From NCBI RefSeq assembly GCF_021462825.1, contig NZ_JAKEEB010000006.1, forward strand, positions 186,001 to 250,000: a stretch of DNA of 64,000 nucleotides. Direction: 5' to 3'. Made by a program: the position numbers and the translations under genes. Below, piece after piece: positions 55,257-62,656 of this stretch (the stretch's first letter is position 1; the number at the start of each line of letters is the position of its first letter). This DNA comes from Streptomyces glomeratus (GTDB lineage: Bacteria > Actinomycetota > Actinomycetes > Streptomycetales > Streptomycetaceae). The notes beneath the pieces were generated by a model. The model was not told the origin of the DNA and did no database searches. It saw only the letters and a list, made by a program, of their open reading frames with translations.

Positions 55257-56690
55257 GTGAGTGACACCCCATTCGGATTCGGCCTTCCGCCGGAGGAGCC
55301 GGAGAACGGCGACGAGGGCAAGAAGAAGGACCAGCAGAGCGGTGGTGGTCAGGGACCGGCCAACCCGTTCGGTTTCGGGCTGTCCGGGGCCGGCGGCGCC
55401 GGCGCCGACAACCCGCTGGCCGCGATGTTCGGTTCCCTGAACCCCAACGACCTGGGCGCCGCGTTCCAGCAGCTGGGCCAGATGCTCTCCTACGAGGGCG
55501 GCCCGGTGAACTGGGACATGGCCAAGCAGATCGCCCGCCAGACGGTCTCCCAGGGCACCCCGGACGGCACGAAGGACGCGAGCGTGAGCCCCGGCGAGCG
55601 CTCCGCGGTCGAGGAGGCCGTCCGCCTTGCCGACCTGTGGCTCGACGATGTGACGTCGCTGCCGTCCGGCGCGGGCTCCGCCGTGGCCTGGAGCCGCGCG
55701 GAGTGGGTCGAGGCGACCCTGCCGGTGTGGAAGGAGCTCGTCGACCCGGTCGCCGAGCGCGTCGGCTCGGCCATGGGCGACGTCCTGCCGGAGGAGATGC
55801 AGGCCATGGCGGGCCCGCTGATCGGCATGATGCGTTCCATGGGCGGTGCCATGTTCGGCACGCAGATCGGGCAGGCCGTCGGCGTGCTCGCCGGCGAGGT
55901 CGTCGGGTCCAGCGACATCGGGCTGCCGCTCGGTCCGGCCGGGAAGGCCGCGCTGCTGCCGCTGAACATCGAGGCGCTCGGCAAGGACCTGGGCGTGCCC
56001 AAGGAGGAGGTGCGGCTGTATCTCGCCCTGCGGGAGGCCGCCCACCAGCGTCTGTTCGCCCATGTGCCCTGGCTGCGGTCGCATCTGTTCGGCGCGGTCG
56101 AGGGCTACGCGCGCGGCATCAAGGTCGACACGGCCAAGCTGGAGGACGTGGTCGGCCAGTTCGACCCGCAGAACCCGGAGGAGCTCCAGCAGGCGCTGCA
56201 GCAGGGCATGTTCCAGCCGGAGGACACCCCGGAGCAGAAGGCGGCCCTGGCCCGTCTGGAGACCGCGCTGGCGCTGGTCGAGGGCTGGGTGGACGCTGTG
56301 GTGCACGCGGCCGCGAAGCCGCGTCTGGGTTCCGCGGACGCGCTGCGGGAGACCCTGCGCCGCCGCCGCGCCTCGGGCGGTCCGGCCGAGCAGACGTTCG
56401 CCACGCTGATCGGTCTGGAGCTGCGTCCGCGCCGGCTGCGGGACGCCTCCCGCCTGTGGGCCTCACTCACGGACGCGCGCGGCGTGGACGGCCGGGACGG
56501 CCTGTGGGCGCACCCGGACATGCTGCCCACGGCGTCCGACCTGGACGACCCGGACGGCTTCGTGCACCGTGAGCAGCTCGACTTCTCCGAACTGGACAAG
56601 ATGCTCGGCGAGGCGGCGGGCGGCTCCGGCGGGAAGACCGACCTCAGGAAGAAGGACGACGGCGACGCCGAGGACGACGACGCCGAGTGA
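55257..56690 (+). CDS. DUF2342 zinc-dependent metalloprotease-like protein
   Basis: A 477-residue protein of the DUF2342 / TIGR03624 group. An acidic, Gly-rich N-terminus (GFGLPPEEPENGDEGKKK) precedes a helical core with the metal-site-like REAAHQRLFAHVPWLRSHLFGAVEGYARG. Family members are labelled zinc-dependent metalloproteases or F420-associated proteins, but no reaction is proven. GTG 55257 has GAGG six bases upstream. The stop overlaps the NUDIX start (GTGA). Confidence 0.88.
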   Translation: MSDTPFGFGLPPEEPENGDEGKKKDQQSGGGQGPANPFGFGLSGAGGAGADNPLAAMFGSLNPNDLGAAFQQLGQMLSYEGGPVNWDMAKQIARQTVSQGTPDGTKDASVSPGERSAVEEAVRLADLWLDDVTSLPSGAGSAVAWSRAEWVEATLPVWKELVDPVAERVGSAMGDVLPEEMQAMAGPLIGMMRSMGGAMFGTQIGQAVGVLAGEVVGSSDIGLPLGPAGKAALLPLNIEALGKDLGVPKEEVRLYLALREAAHQRLFAHVPWLRSHLFGAVEGYARGIKVDTAKLEDVVGQFDPQNPEELQQALQQGMFQPEDTPEQKAALARLETALALVEGWVDAVVHAAAKPRLGSADALRETLRRRRASGGPAEQTFATLIGLELRPRRLRDASRLWASLTDARGVDGRDGLWAHPDMLPTASDLDDPDGFVHREQLDFSELDKMLGEAAGGSGGKTDLRKKDDGDAEDDDAE

Positions 56691-57202
56691 GCCTCCACGA
56701 CGACGCGGTCCTCGTCCTGAAGGGCTACGAGGACCAGGAAGAGCTGCGCCGGATCTACCTGGACCACCTGGCGGCCCATCCGGACGGCATGTGGAAGGCC
56801 TGCCGCGACGGGCATGTCACGGCGAGCGCCCTGGTGATCGACCCCGAGCGCGGCCGTGTGCTGCTGACCCTGCACCGCAAGCTGCGGATGTGGCTGCAGA
56901 TGGGCGGCCACTGCGAGCCGTCCGACGGGACGCTGGCCGTCGCCGCCCTGCGGGAGGCGACGGAGGAGTCGGGCATCACGGGGCTGACCCTGCTGCCCGG
57001 CGGCCCGGTGCGGCTGGACCGCCATCACACGCCGTGTGCCTGGCATCTCGACGTCCAGTACGCGGCGCTCGCTCCGGCGGGCGCCGTCGAGGCGATCAGC
57101 GACGAGTCGCTGGACCTGCGCTGGTTCGCCTACGACGAGGTGGCGGCCGTGGCGGACGACTCGGTCGTGCGCCTGCTGGCCGGGACACGCGCCAGGCTCT
57201 GA
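56687..57202 (+). CDS. NUDIX hydrolase
   Basis: A 171-residue NUDIX protein. The box is GGHCEPSDGTLAVAALREATEESGI (about residues 68-92), with REATEESG intact but the upstream Glu of the consensus shifted, as in many actinobacterial members. It is expected to hydrolyse a nucleoside-diphosphate-linked compound. Its GTG overlaps the DUF2342 stop, so the two are co-translated. Confidence 0.88.
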   Translation: MSLHDDAVLVLKGYEDQEELRRIYLDHLAAHPDGMWKACRDGHVTASALVIDPERGRVLLTLHRKLRMWLQMGGHCEPSDGTLAVAALREATEESGITGLTLLPGGPVRLDRHHTPCAWHLDVQYAALAPAGAVEAISDESLDLRWFAYDEVAAVADDSVVRLLAGTRARL

Positions 57203-57207
57203 GGGCG

Positions 57208-57235
57208 AGGGGCGACCGCCGTGGCGGTCGCCCCT
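57208..57235. terminator. terminator between NUDIX and the AIM24 cluster
   Basis: A 12-bp stem (57209-57220 with 57223-57234) and a 2-base loop are followed by TT. It lies between convergent genes. Confidence 0.9.
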
Positions 57236-57252
57236 TCCACACCCCTGGGCGG

Positions 57253-58008
57253 TCAGCTCCAGACGTTGCCCTGGTTCTGCCCGCGCGCCCCGTACTGCCC
57301 CATTCCGTACTGGGCCCGCAGCCCCTGCCCGATCACCGCGTTCTGCGGCGGCAGCAGCTCGCTGGGCTGCACCAGCGCGAAGCCGCTGCCCATGAAGCTG
57401 AGCTCCCAGCCCTCACCGGTGTTGCCGCGCCGGCGCCACACCCCCGTGGAGTGCGTCTGGGCCTGCATCTGCACGCGCAGGCCGGTGGACCAGGCGACGA
57501 TCGCGTCGGCGTCGCAGTTGACGTACTTGTCCGGCGTCACCTGCATCACCAAGGGCGCGCCCGACGTCATCAGCGCGACCTTGCCGCGCCCGGTGATGTT
57601 GAGCTGGTACTTGCCCGAGCCGGAGATGCCGTACTGGCTGTCCACGGCGATGACCTCGTGGTGCAGCGAGGAGTCCATCGCCAGCACATAGCTGCTGTCG
57701 ACGGTGAGCCCGTCCTGCTCGACGTCCATGATGTGCACGTACTGCGCGAGGTTGGCGAAGTAGACCGTGCCCTGCCCGTGACAGCGCATCAGGTCCAGGC
57801 CCTCACCGGTGTGCGCAAGCGCACGGCGCTGGCCGCCGCTCTGGTACTCGGCGTCGAACTCGACGAGCCCCTGGTAGGCGACCATCGTGCCCTTGCGCGC
57901 CAGGACGTCGTCGTGGCCCTCCAGCAGGACGCGCAGCAGCTGCGGGTTCTGCAGGCTGTAGCGCTCCTGGGTCTGCTGCTCGTTGTAGCCGAAAAGCGTG
58001 CTCTGCAT
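57253..58008 (-). CDS. AIM24 family protein
   Basis: A 251-residue protein of the AIM24 (DUF124-like) beta-sandwich family. GHDDVLARKGTMVAYQG is near the start, and GYQLNITGRGKVAL-type strands and GWELSFMGSGFALVQP follow. The family includes mitochondrial AIM24 but has no proven enzymatic role. It is the last gene of a three-gene set with a smaller paralogue and a TerD-AIM24 fusion. Confidence 0.85.
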   Translation of the reverse strand: MQSTLFGYNEQQTQERYSLQNPQLLRVLLEGHDDVLARKGTMVAYQGLVEFDAEYQSGGQRRALAHTGEGLDLMRCHGQGTVYFANLAQYVHIMDVEQDGLTVDSSYVLAMDSSLHHEVIAVDSQYGISGSGKYQLNITGRGKVALMTSGAPLVMQVTPDKYVNCDADAIVAWSTGLRVQMQAQTHSTGVWRRRGNTGEGWELSFMGSGFALVQPSELLPPQNAVIGQGLRAQYGMGQYGARGQNQGNVWS

Positions 58009-58024
58009 GGTGTGCGGTTCCCCC

Positions 58025-58705
58025 TCAGCCCCGGATCCGGAGGCGGTCGGTGCTGTCCTCGCTGGGCTGGACGACCACGATGCCCTGCCCGGAGAACGCC
58101 ATCTGGTACGCCTCGCCGCTGCCGCGCCCGATGAGCGACTGCGCCTTGAAGCTGCGCTTGCCCTTCACCTTCAGGTTCGGGGACCAGGCCACGAGGGCGT
58201 CCGGGTCGACGTACGTCTCGTCCTCACCACCACCGCAGTCGACGACGATCGGCTTGCCCCGGGAGGTCAGGGCGACCCAGCCCTGACCGGAGATCCTCGT
58301 GTTCCACAGGCCCTGCCCGGCGAACTTGGCGAGCCCCTTGACGCGTTCGACACCCCACTGGAGGTGCGCGTCGAAGGCGAGGAGGTTGGTGGCGTTGACG
58401 GAGATCGCGTCCCCGCCCAGGTTGATGACGACGACGTTCGCCCCGTAGTCGGCGAGGTAGAGCAGACCGTCCCCGGAACACTTCATCAGGGGAGCGCCCT
58501 CACCGGTGATCCAGTCCCGCGCGATCTGGCGCACGGCGGGCGGGTTGGGCTCGTACGTGACGAACCCTTCGTAGGCGACCATCGACCCCACGCGCGCGAG
58601 GAGGTCGTTCCCGGTCTGCATGGCGACCTTCAGCATATGGCTGCCGTGGTTCTCCATGCGGGCGGTGACGGGTGCGGGGGCGAAGCCCGCGAGCGGCTGG
58701 TTCAT
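58025..58705 (-). CDS. AIM24 family protein
   Basis: A 226-residue paralogue of the neighbouring AIM24 proteins. NDLLARVGSMVAYEG lies near residue 35, ISGQGWVALTSRGKPIVVDCGG in the middle, and AFSGQGIVVVQPSED at the C-terminus. It lies 17 bases from the next AIM24 gene and 12 bases from the upstream TerD-AIM24 fusion. The arrangement suggests a heteromeric complex; that is inference. Confidence 0.85.
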   Translation of the reverse strand: MNQPLAGFAPAPVTARMENHGSHMLKVAMQTGNDLLARVGSMVAYEGFVTYEPNPPAVRQIARDWITGEGAPLMKCSGDGLLYLADYGANVVVINLGGDAISVNATNLLAFDAHLQWGVERVKGLAKFAGQGLWNTRISGQGWVALTSRGKPIVVDCGGGEDETYVDPDALVAWSPNLKVKGKRSFKAQSLIGRGSGEAYQMAFSGQGIVVVQPSEDSTDRLRIRG

Positions 58706-58717
58706 GACGGGCTCCCT

Positions 58718-60496
58718 TTAGACCTCGTACGGCTGGACGACGACGAAATTGCCGGGCGCGGCACGGAACTGCAGGTTGACGCCCTCCCCGGTGTCCCCGG
58801 GATAGGCGTTGCGGCGCATCCGCACCTGGCTGGAGACGATCACCTGGGCGGCCGCCGACCAGGCGACGACGGCGTTGGAGTCCACGAACGTCGTCGGCGT
58901 GACGGGCAGCACCACCGGCGCGCCGTGCGTCTTCACCACGATCGTGCCCGTCCCCTGGAACTGCATCGTGAACAGCGCGCCGCCCGGGATGCCGTGCCCC
59001 TCGATGCGCCGGACCTCGTACTGGAGGGACTCGTCGAAGGCGAGGACGCTCTCCGCGGAGACGCAGATCGCGTCGCCCTGGAGCTCGATCGGGTGCAGAT
59101 GGGCGGCGCTCTCGGCGAGGAACACCTGGCCCTGGCCGGTGCAGCGCATCAGCTGCATCTCCTGGCCGGTCGCGTTGCCGACGATGCGCCCGACGAAACC
59201 GGCGCCCTTGTAACCGAAGTCGACCTTGCCCTGGTAGAGCACCATGCTGCCCTGCCGGGCCAGCACGGGCTGGCCGCCCATGCCGAGGTCGACACGGACG
59301 AGCTTCTTGTTCTGCTGCGTCCACCGCTGACCGGTGGGTGCCTCCTTGAACGCCTGCAACGCGGCGGCCACGCCGGTACCGCCCTGCGGGGCTCCCTGGG
59401 GAGCGCCGTACGGGGAGGGAGCGCCTGCCTGGCCGGGAACCTGGCCGTAGGGCGGCTGCTGGCCGTAACCGGGGGGCGGGGTCTGCTGACCGTAACCGGG
59501 AGGCGGGGTCTGCTGACCGTAACCGGGAGGCGGGGTCTGCTGACCGTAACCGGGAGGCGGGGTCTGCTGACCGTAACCGGGAGGCGGGGTCTGCTGACCG
59601 TAACCGGGGGGCACCGGGGCGGACGGCTGCCCGCCGTAGCCCGGCGGCGGCCCCGGCTGCCCGGGCGGCTGGGCGTAGGGCGCGGGACCCGGCGGCGGCA
59701 CCGAACCGCCGGGCGGGGTGGTCAGGGGCGCCACGATGGTCGGCGCGGCGTGCACGGACGGTGCGGGCGGGGCCGGCGCGGGCGGGGGCGGCGGTGGCGG
59801 CGCGAAGCCCTGCGGCGCGGACTGCGGCTGCTGCGGCGCCGGGGCGGCGGGCGTCGACGGCGCGGCGAACGCGGGCGGCGCGGACGACTGACCGGGCGGC
59901 GCGAACCCGGGGCCCGCACCGGCCGGCGCCTGCTGCGACTGCTGCGGCGCGCTCGTCTGCTCCTCCTCCTGGAGGACCTCCCCGCCGAAATTCTTCAGCA
60001 GCGCCTCCAGGCCGCCGTCGAAGCCCTGGCCGACCGCGGCGAACCGCCAGACGTCCTTGAGATAGAAATCGCCCAGCATCACCGCACGTTCGGTGGTGAA
60101 CTCCGAGCCGCTGAACGGGTAACGGGCCACCTCCTCACCGCCCGCCACGATGCGCAGATACCCGGGGCCGACCTGCGACATCTGCCCGGCACCGTCGATC
60201 GTCGCCGTGAAGGACAGCTTCCGGATGTGCGCGGGGACCCTGTCGAGGGTGACCCGGAAGGACTCCGTGTCGCCCGCCTGCGCCCCCAGCAGCTGCACGG
60301 CCTCCTCCGGCGACTTCGGCTGGTTGAAGAAGACGAAGTACCGGTCGTCCGAGAGCCGTTCGTCGGCGTCCAGACCGAAGCAGCTGATGTCGAAGGTCAG
60401 TCCGGGACCGGCGATCTGCACGCCTACGTACAGATCCGTGCCCGCGGTGAGGTCACTGATCCTGGCCTTGTGGCCGCGCTGGAATTCCCTGGCCAT
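58718..60496 (-). CDS. TerD-AIM24 fusion protein
   Basis: A 592-residue protein. Residues 1-175 are a TerD domain with Ca2+-site-like acidic segments (GLDADERLSDDRYFVFFNQPKSP and GDFYLKDVWRFAAVGQGFDGGL). A long Pro/Gly/Gln-rich linker (about 180-390) follows, including five GYGQQTPPP repeats. The last 200 residues are an AIM24 domain (RQGSMVLYQGKVDFGYKG, ending FVVVQPYEV). It heads the set of three. TerD proteins bind Ca2+ and occur in tellurite/stress operons; no tellurite gene is next to it here. Confidence 0.9.
   Translation of the reverse strand: MAREFQRGHKARISDLTAGTDLYVGVQIAGPGLTFDISCFGLDADERLSDDRYFVFFNQPKSPEEAVQLLGAQAGDTESFRVTLDRVPAHIRKLSFTATIDGAGQMSQVGPGYLRIVAGGEEVARYPFSGSEFTTERAVMLGDFYLKDVWRFAAVGQGFDGGLEALLKNFGGEVLQEEEQTSAPQQSQQAPAGAGPGFAPPGQSSAPPAFAAPSTPAAPAPQQPQSAPQGFAPPPPPPPAPAPPAPSVHAAPTIVAPLTTPPGGSVPPPGPAPYAQPPGQPGPPPGYGGQPSAPVPPGYGQQTPPPGYGQQTPPPGYGQQTPPPGYGQQTPPPGYGQQTPPPGYGQQPPYGQVPGQAGAPSPYGAPQGAPQGGTGVAAALQAFKEAPTGQRWTQQNKKLVRVDLGMGGQPVLARQGSMVLYQGKVDFGYKGAGFVGRIVGNATGQEMQLMRCTGQGQVFLAESAAHLHPIELQGDAICVSAESVLAFDESLQYEVRRIEGHGIPGGALFTMQFQGTGTIVVKTHGAPVVLPVTPTTFVDSNAVVAWSAAAQVIVSSQVRMRRNAYPGDTGEGVNLQFRAAPGNFVVVQPYEV
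59463..59610 (-). repeat. 27-bp tandem repeat in the TerD-AIM24 linker
   Basis: Five nearly perfect 27-base units (starts 59463, 59490, 59517, 59544, 59571) and a partial sixth encode GYGQQTPPP. Only the first unit differs, by one base. Such arrays change copy number easily. Confidence 0.92.
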
Positions 60497-60624
60497 GCGT
60501 AACGACCGTCCCCCATCCCGAATGTGAGTGCGTCGCGCCAGGCTAACGGCAAACACCCACAACGGACGCAGCCGGTACAGACCCGGTACACAACCGCTTC
60601 CCCGGCGGAACGCGACCGTCCCGG

Positions 60625-61221
60625 CTACTCGGCCCGGGAAACCGGCTGGTGCGGCAGCCGGCCGGCCGCCACCACCCCCTCCAGGAACCCCCGGGCACGC
60701 TCCGTACGCGGATACGCCTCCAGCAGCCGCCAGAAATCCGGCCCGTGCCCCGGCACCAGCAAATGCGCCAGCTCGTGCAGCAGCACATAGTCCACCACGT
60801 ACTCCGGCATGCCCTGCAACCGGTGCGACAGACGAATGCTGCCCTCGGACGGAGTGCACGAGCCCCAGCGCGTGTTCTGGTTGGTGACCCAGCGCACCGA
60901 CACCGGCCGCGCCCGCCCCTGGAAGTACTGCGCCGACAGCCGCTCCGCACGCTCGGCCAGCTCCACGTCGCCGATCACCCGCTTGCTCTCCTGAGCGGCC
61001 AGCTTGTCGAGCATGACGGTGACCCAGCGCTGCTCCTCCGCCTCGGACATCCGGGCGGGGATCAGCACGACGGTGCGATCGCCCTCGCGGTACGCGGACA
61101 CCGTTCTGCGGCGGCGCGCACTCCTGCGAACCTCGATCGCGCTCGCCCTCGAGCCGCTCGGCGGCTGGCTCGTCGTGCTGCGCTGTGACTTTCCGGCGCT
61201 GTGCAGTGGGTCGGCGGGCAC
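60625..61221 (-). CDS. YgjP/WLM-like metallopeptidase (DUF45)
   Basis: A 198-residue protein. The zinc motif HELAHLLVPGHGPDFW (about residues 148-163) fits the YgjP/M48-like DUF45 family, and NQNTRWGSCTPSEGSIRLSHRLQGMP precedes it. The first 35 residues are basic and low-complexity. There is no signal peptide, so a cytosolic peptidase is likely; its substrate is unknown. GTG 61221 begins the frame; the ribosome site is weak and the true start may be later. Confidence 0.82.
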   Translation of the reverse strand: MPADPLHSAGKSQRSTTSQPPSGSRASAIEVRRSARRRRTVSAYREGDRTVVLIPARMSEAEEQRWVTVMLDKLAAQESKRVIGDVELAERAERLSAQYFQGRARPVSVRWVTNQNTRWGSCTPSEGSIRLSHRLQGMPEYVVDYVLLHELAHLLVPGHGPDFWRLLEAYPRTERARGFLEGVVAAGRLPHQPVSRAE

Positions 61222-61432
61222 GCCCCGACGTTACCCGCTGCGCACAGGGGAAGTCCCCCCTCTGGAACGGTTCCGTGCCGATCCGCACTCCAAGCGCTCG
61301 ATTTATACGAAGAACACCCCCGCCTGTGGACAACTTTCCCCACGCCGCCACCCTCCCCAGGCATCCTGACACCCGTCGGCACTCCTGACCACCGCCGACC
61401 AAAGCGACCTACCAGGGCTACGGGGGCCACAC
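61222..61432. promoter_or_regulatory. divergent spacer between YgjP-like and ThiF-like genes
   Basis: This 211-base spacer must hold both promoters. An AT-richer stretch near 61290-61310 (GATTTATACGAAG) is the best -10 candidate. I see no other gene in it. Confidence 0.4.
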
Positions 61433-62656
61433 ATGCATCCGATGGTGAAACCCGCGCTGCGGCGCGGCTGGCGCGATCTGAACACCGTGCAGTTCGGGAT
61501 GGCACCCGCACACGCCATGGTGCTGGGGCCCATGGACACCGCGACGGGCAGCTTCCTCACCCTGCTCGACGGCACCCGCGGCCTGCCCCTGCTGCGCCAG
61601 GAAGCCCGCCGCATGGGCATGCCCGACGGCCACGTCGACGCACTGGTCGACAACCTCTCCGGCTCGGGCCTGCTGGACGACGCCACCGGCGGCGGCCCAC
61701 AGGCCGACGCCCTGCGCGCGAAAACCGCCGTCCTGGACCGCCTCCGGGCCGACCTGGCCTCCCTGTCACTCGTGACCCGCCCACCGGGCGAGCCCGCCCG
61801 ACGCCTCGCCGCCCGCCGCAACCATCGCGTCCAGGTCCGCGGCGCGGGCCGCGTGGGAGCCGTCCTCGCCTCCCTGCTCGCCGGCGCGGGCGTCGGCGAG
61901 GTCGACGTCCGTGACACCGGCTGCGTCGAACCGTGGGACGTCGCACCGGGCGGCCTGCCGGCCGACTCGGTCGGCGCACGCCGCGAGGAAGCGGCCCGCC
62001 GCGCCGTACGAGCAGCCGCCCCGGACCGGCCACCACGCCGGGAGCGCACCTCCCGGCGCTCCCCCCACGACGACCCGCTCCCCACCCTCTCCCTGGTGAT
62101 CCTCGCCCCACGCGACGGCCTCGACGTCCACGCGCCCGACCCGTTCACCGCCCAACCACTGATCACCTCCGGAACACCCCACCTCTACGCGGGCGTCGTG
62201 GAGGGCACCGGAGTCGTCGGCCCCTTCGTCCTGCCGGGCGACACGGCCTGCGCGGGCTGCCTCGACCGGACACGCACCGACCGGGACGAGACCTGGCCCC
62301 GGCTGGTAGCCCAATGGCGCTCGGGACGCCACCGGCAGGTCCAGGCCTGCGACCTCGCCCTGGCCACGGCCGTCGCCGGAGTCGCCGCCGGACACGCACT
62401 CGCCTTCCTCGACGGCGACGCGCCCTCCAGCGCCGACGCCCGCTGGGAGACATCCGTGCCACGACTGCACTGGCACGCACGGCCGGTGTGGCCCCACCCC
62501 GCATGCGCGTGCGGCACCGCGGAGAAAGGTAAGAAGGAACACACCTCAAAGGACAGGGAGCCACACGAGAGAATGGCGGAGCAACGGCCGTCGAGGAACT
62601 CGTCCCGCAGGACACACCCGGCACGGCTGTCTGGGACTTGGAGGGCGCATGTCTGA
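61433..62656 (+). CDS. RRE-containing ThiF/E1-like protein (TOMM cyclodehydratase type)
   Basis: A 407-residue protein. Residues about 15-85 resemble a RiPP recognition element (PqqD-like winged helix). A Rossmann-like E1 domain follows with the VQVRGAGRVGAVLASLLAGAG loop. Zinc-type Cys pairs occur in CAGC (about residue 277) and CACG (about 360). Such proteins bind a peptide substrate for a YcaO partner in azoline formation; neither YcaO nor precursor is seen here. Its stop overlaps the next gene by eight bases. The last 45 residues are hydrophilic and unlikely to be folded. Confidence 0.75.
   Translation: MHPMVKPALRRGWRDLNTVQFGMAPAHAMVLGPMDTATGSFLTLLDGTRGLPLLRQEARRMGMPDGHVDALVDNLSGSGLLDDATGGGPQADALRAKTAVLDRLRADLASLSLVTRPPGEPARRLAARRNHRVQVRGAGRVGAVLASLLAGAGVGEVDVRDTGCVEPWDVAPGGLPADSVGARREEAARRAVRAAAPDRPPRRERTSRRSPHDDPLPTLSLVILAPRDGLDVHAPDPFTAQPLITSGTPHLYAGVVEGTGVVGPFVLPGDTACAGCLDRTRTDRDETWPRLVAQWRSGRHRQVQACDLALATAVAGVAAGHALAFLDGDAPSSADARWETSVPRLHWHARPVWPHPACACGTAEKGKKEHTSKDREPHERMAEQRPSRNSSRRTHPARLSGTWRAHV

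Noticed and set aside
59463..59610. CRISPR-like array
   Set aside because: The 27-base units are directly adjacent with no spacers and translate to GYGQQTPPP repeats in frame.
57998..60502. An 834-codon plus-strand frame
   Set aside because: It is antisense to the AIM24 and TerD-AIM24 genes and repeats their low-complexity linker in another frame.
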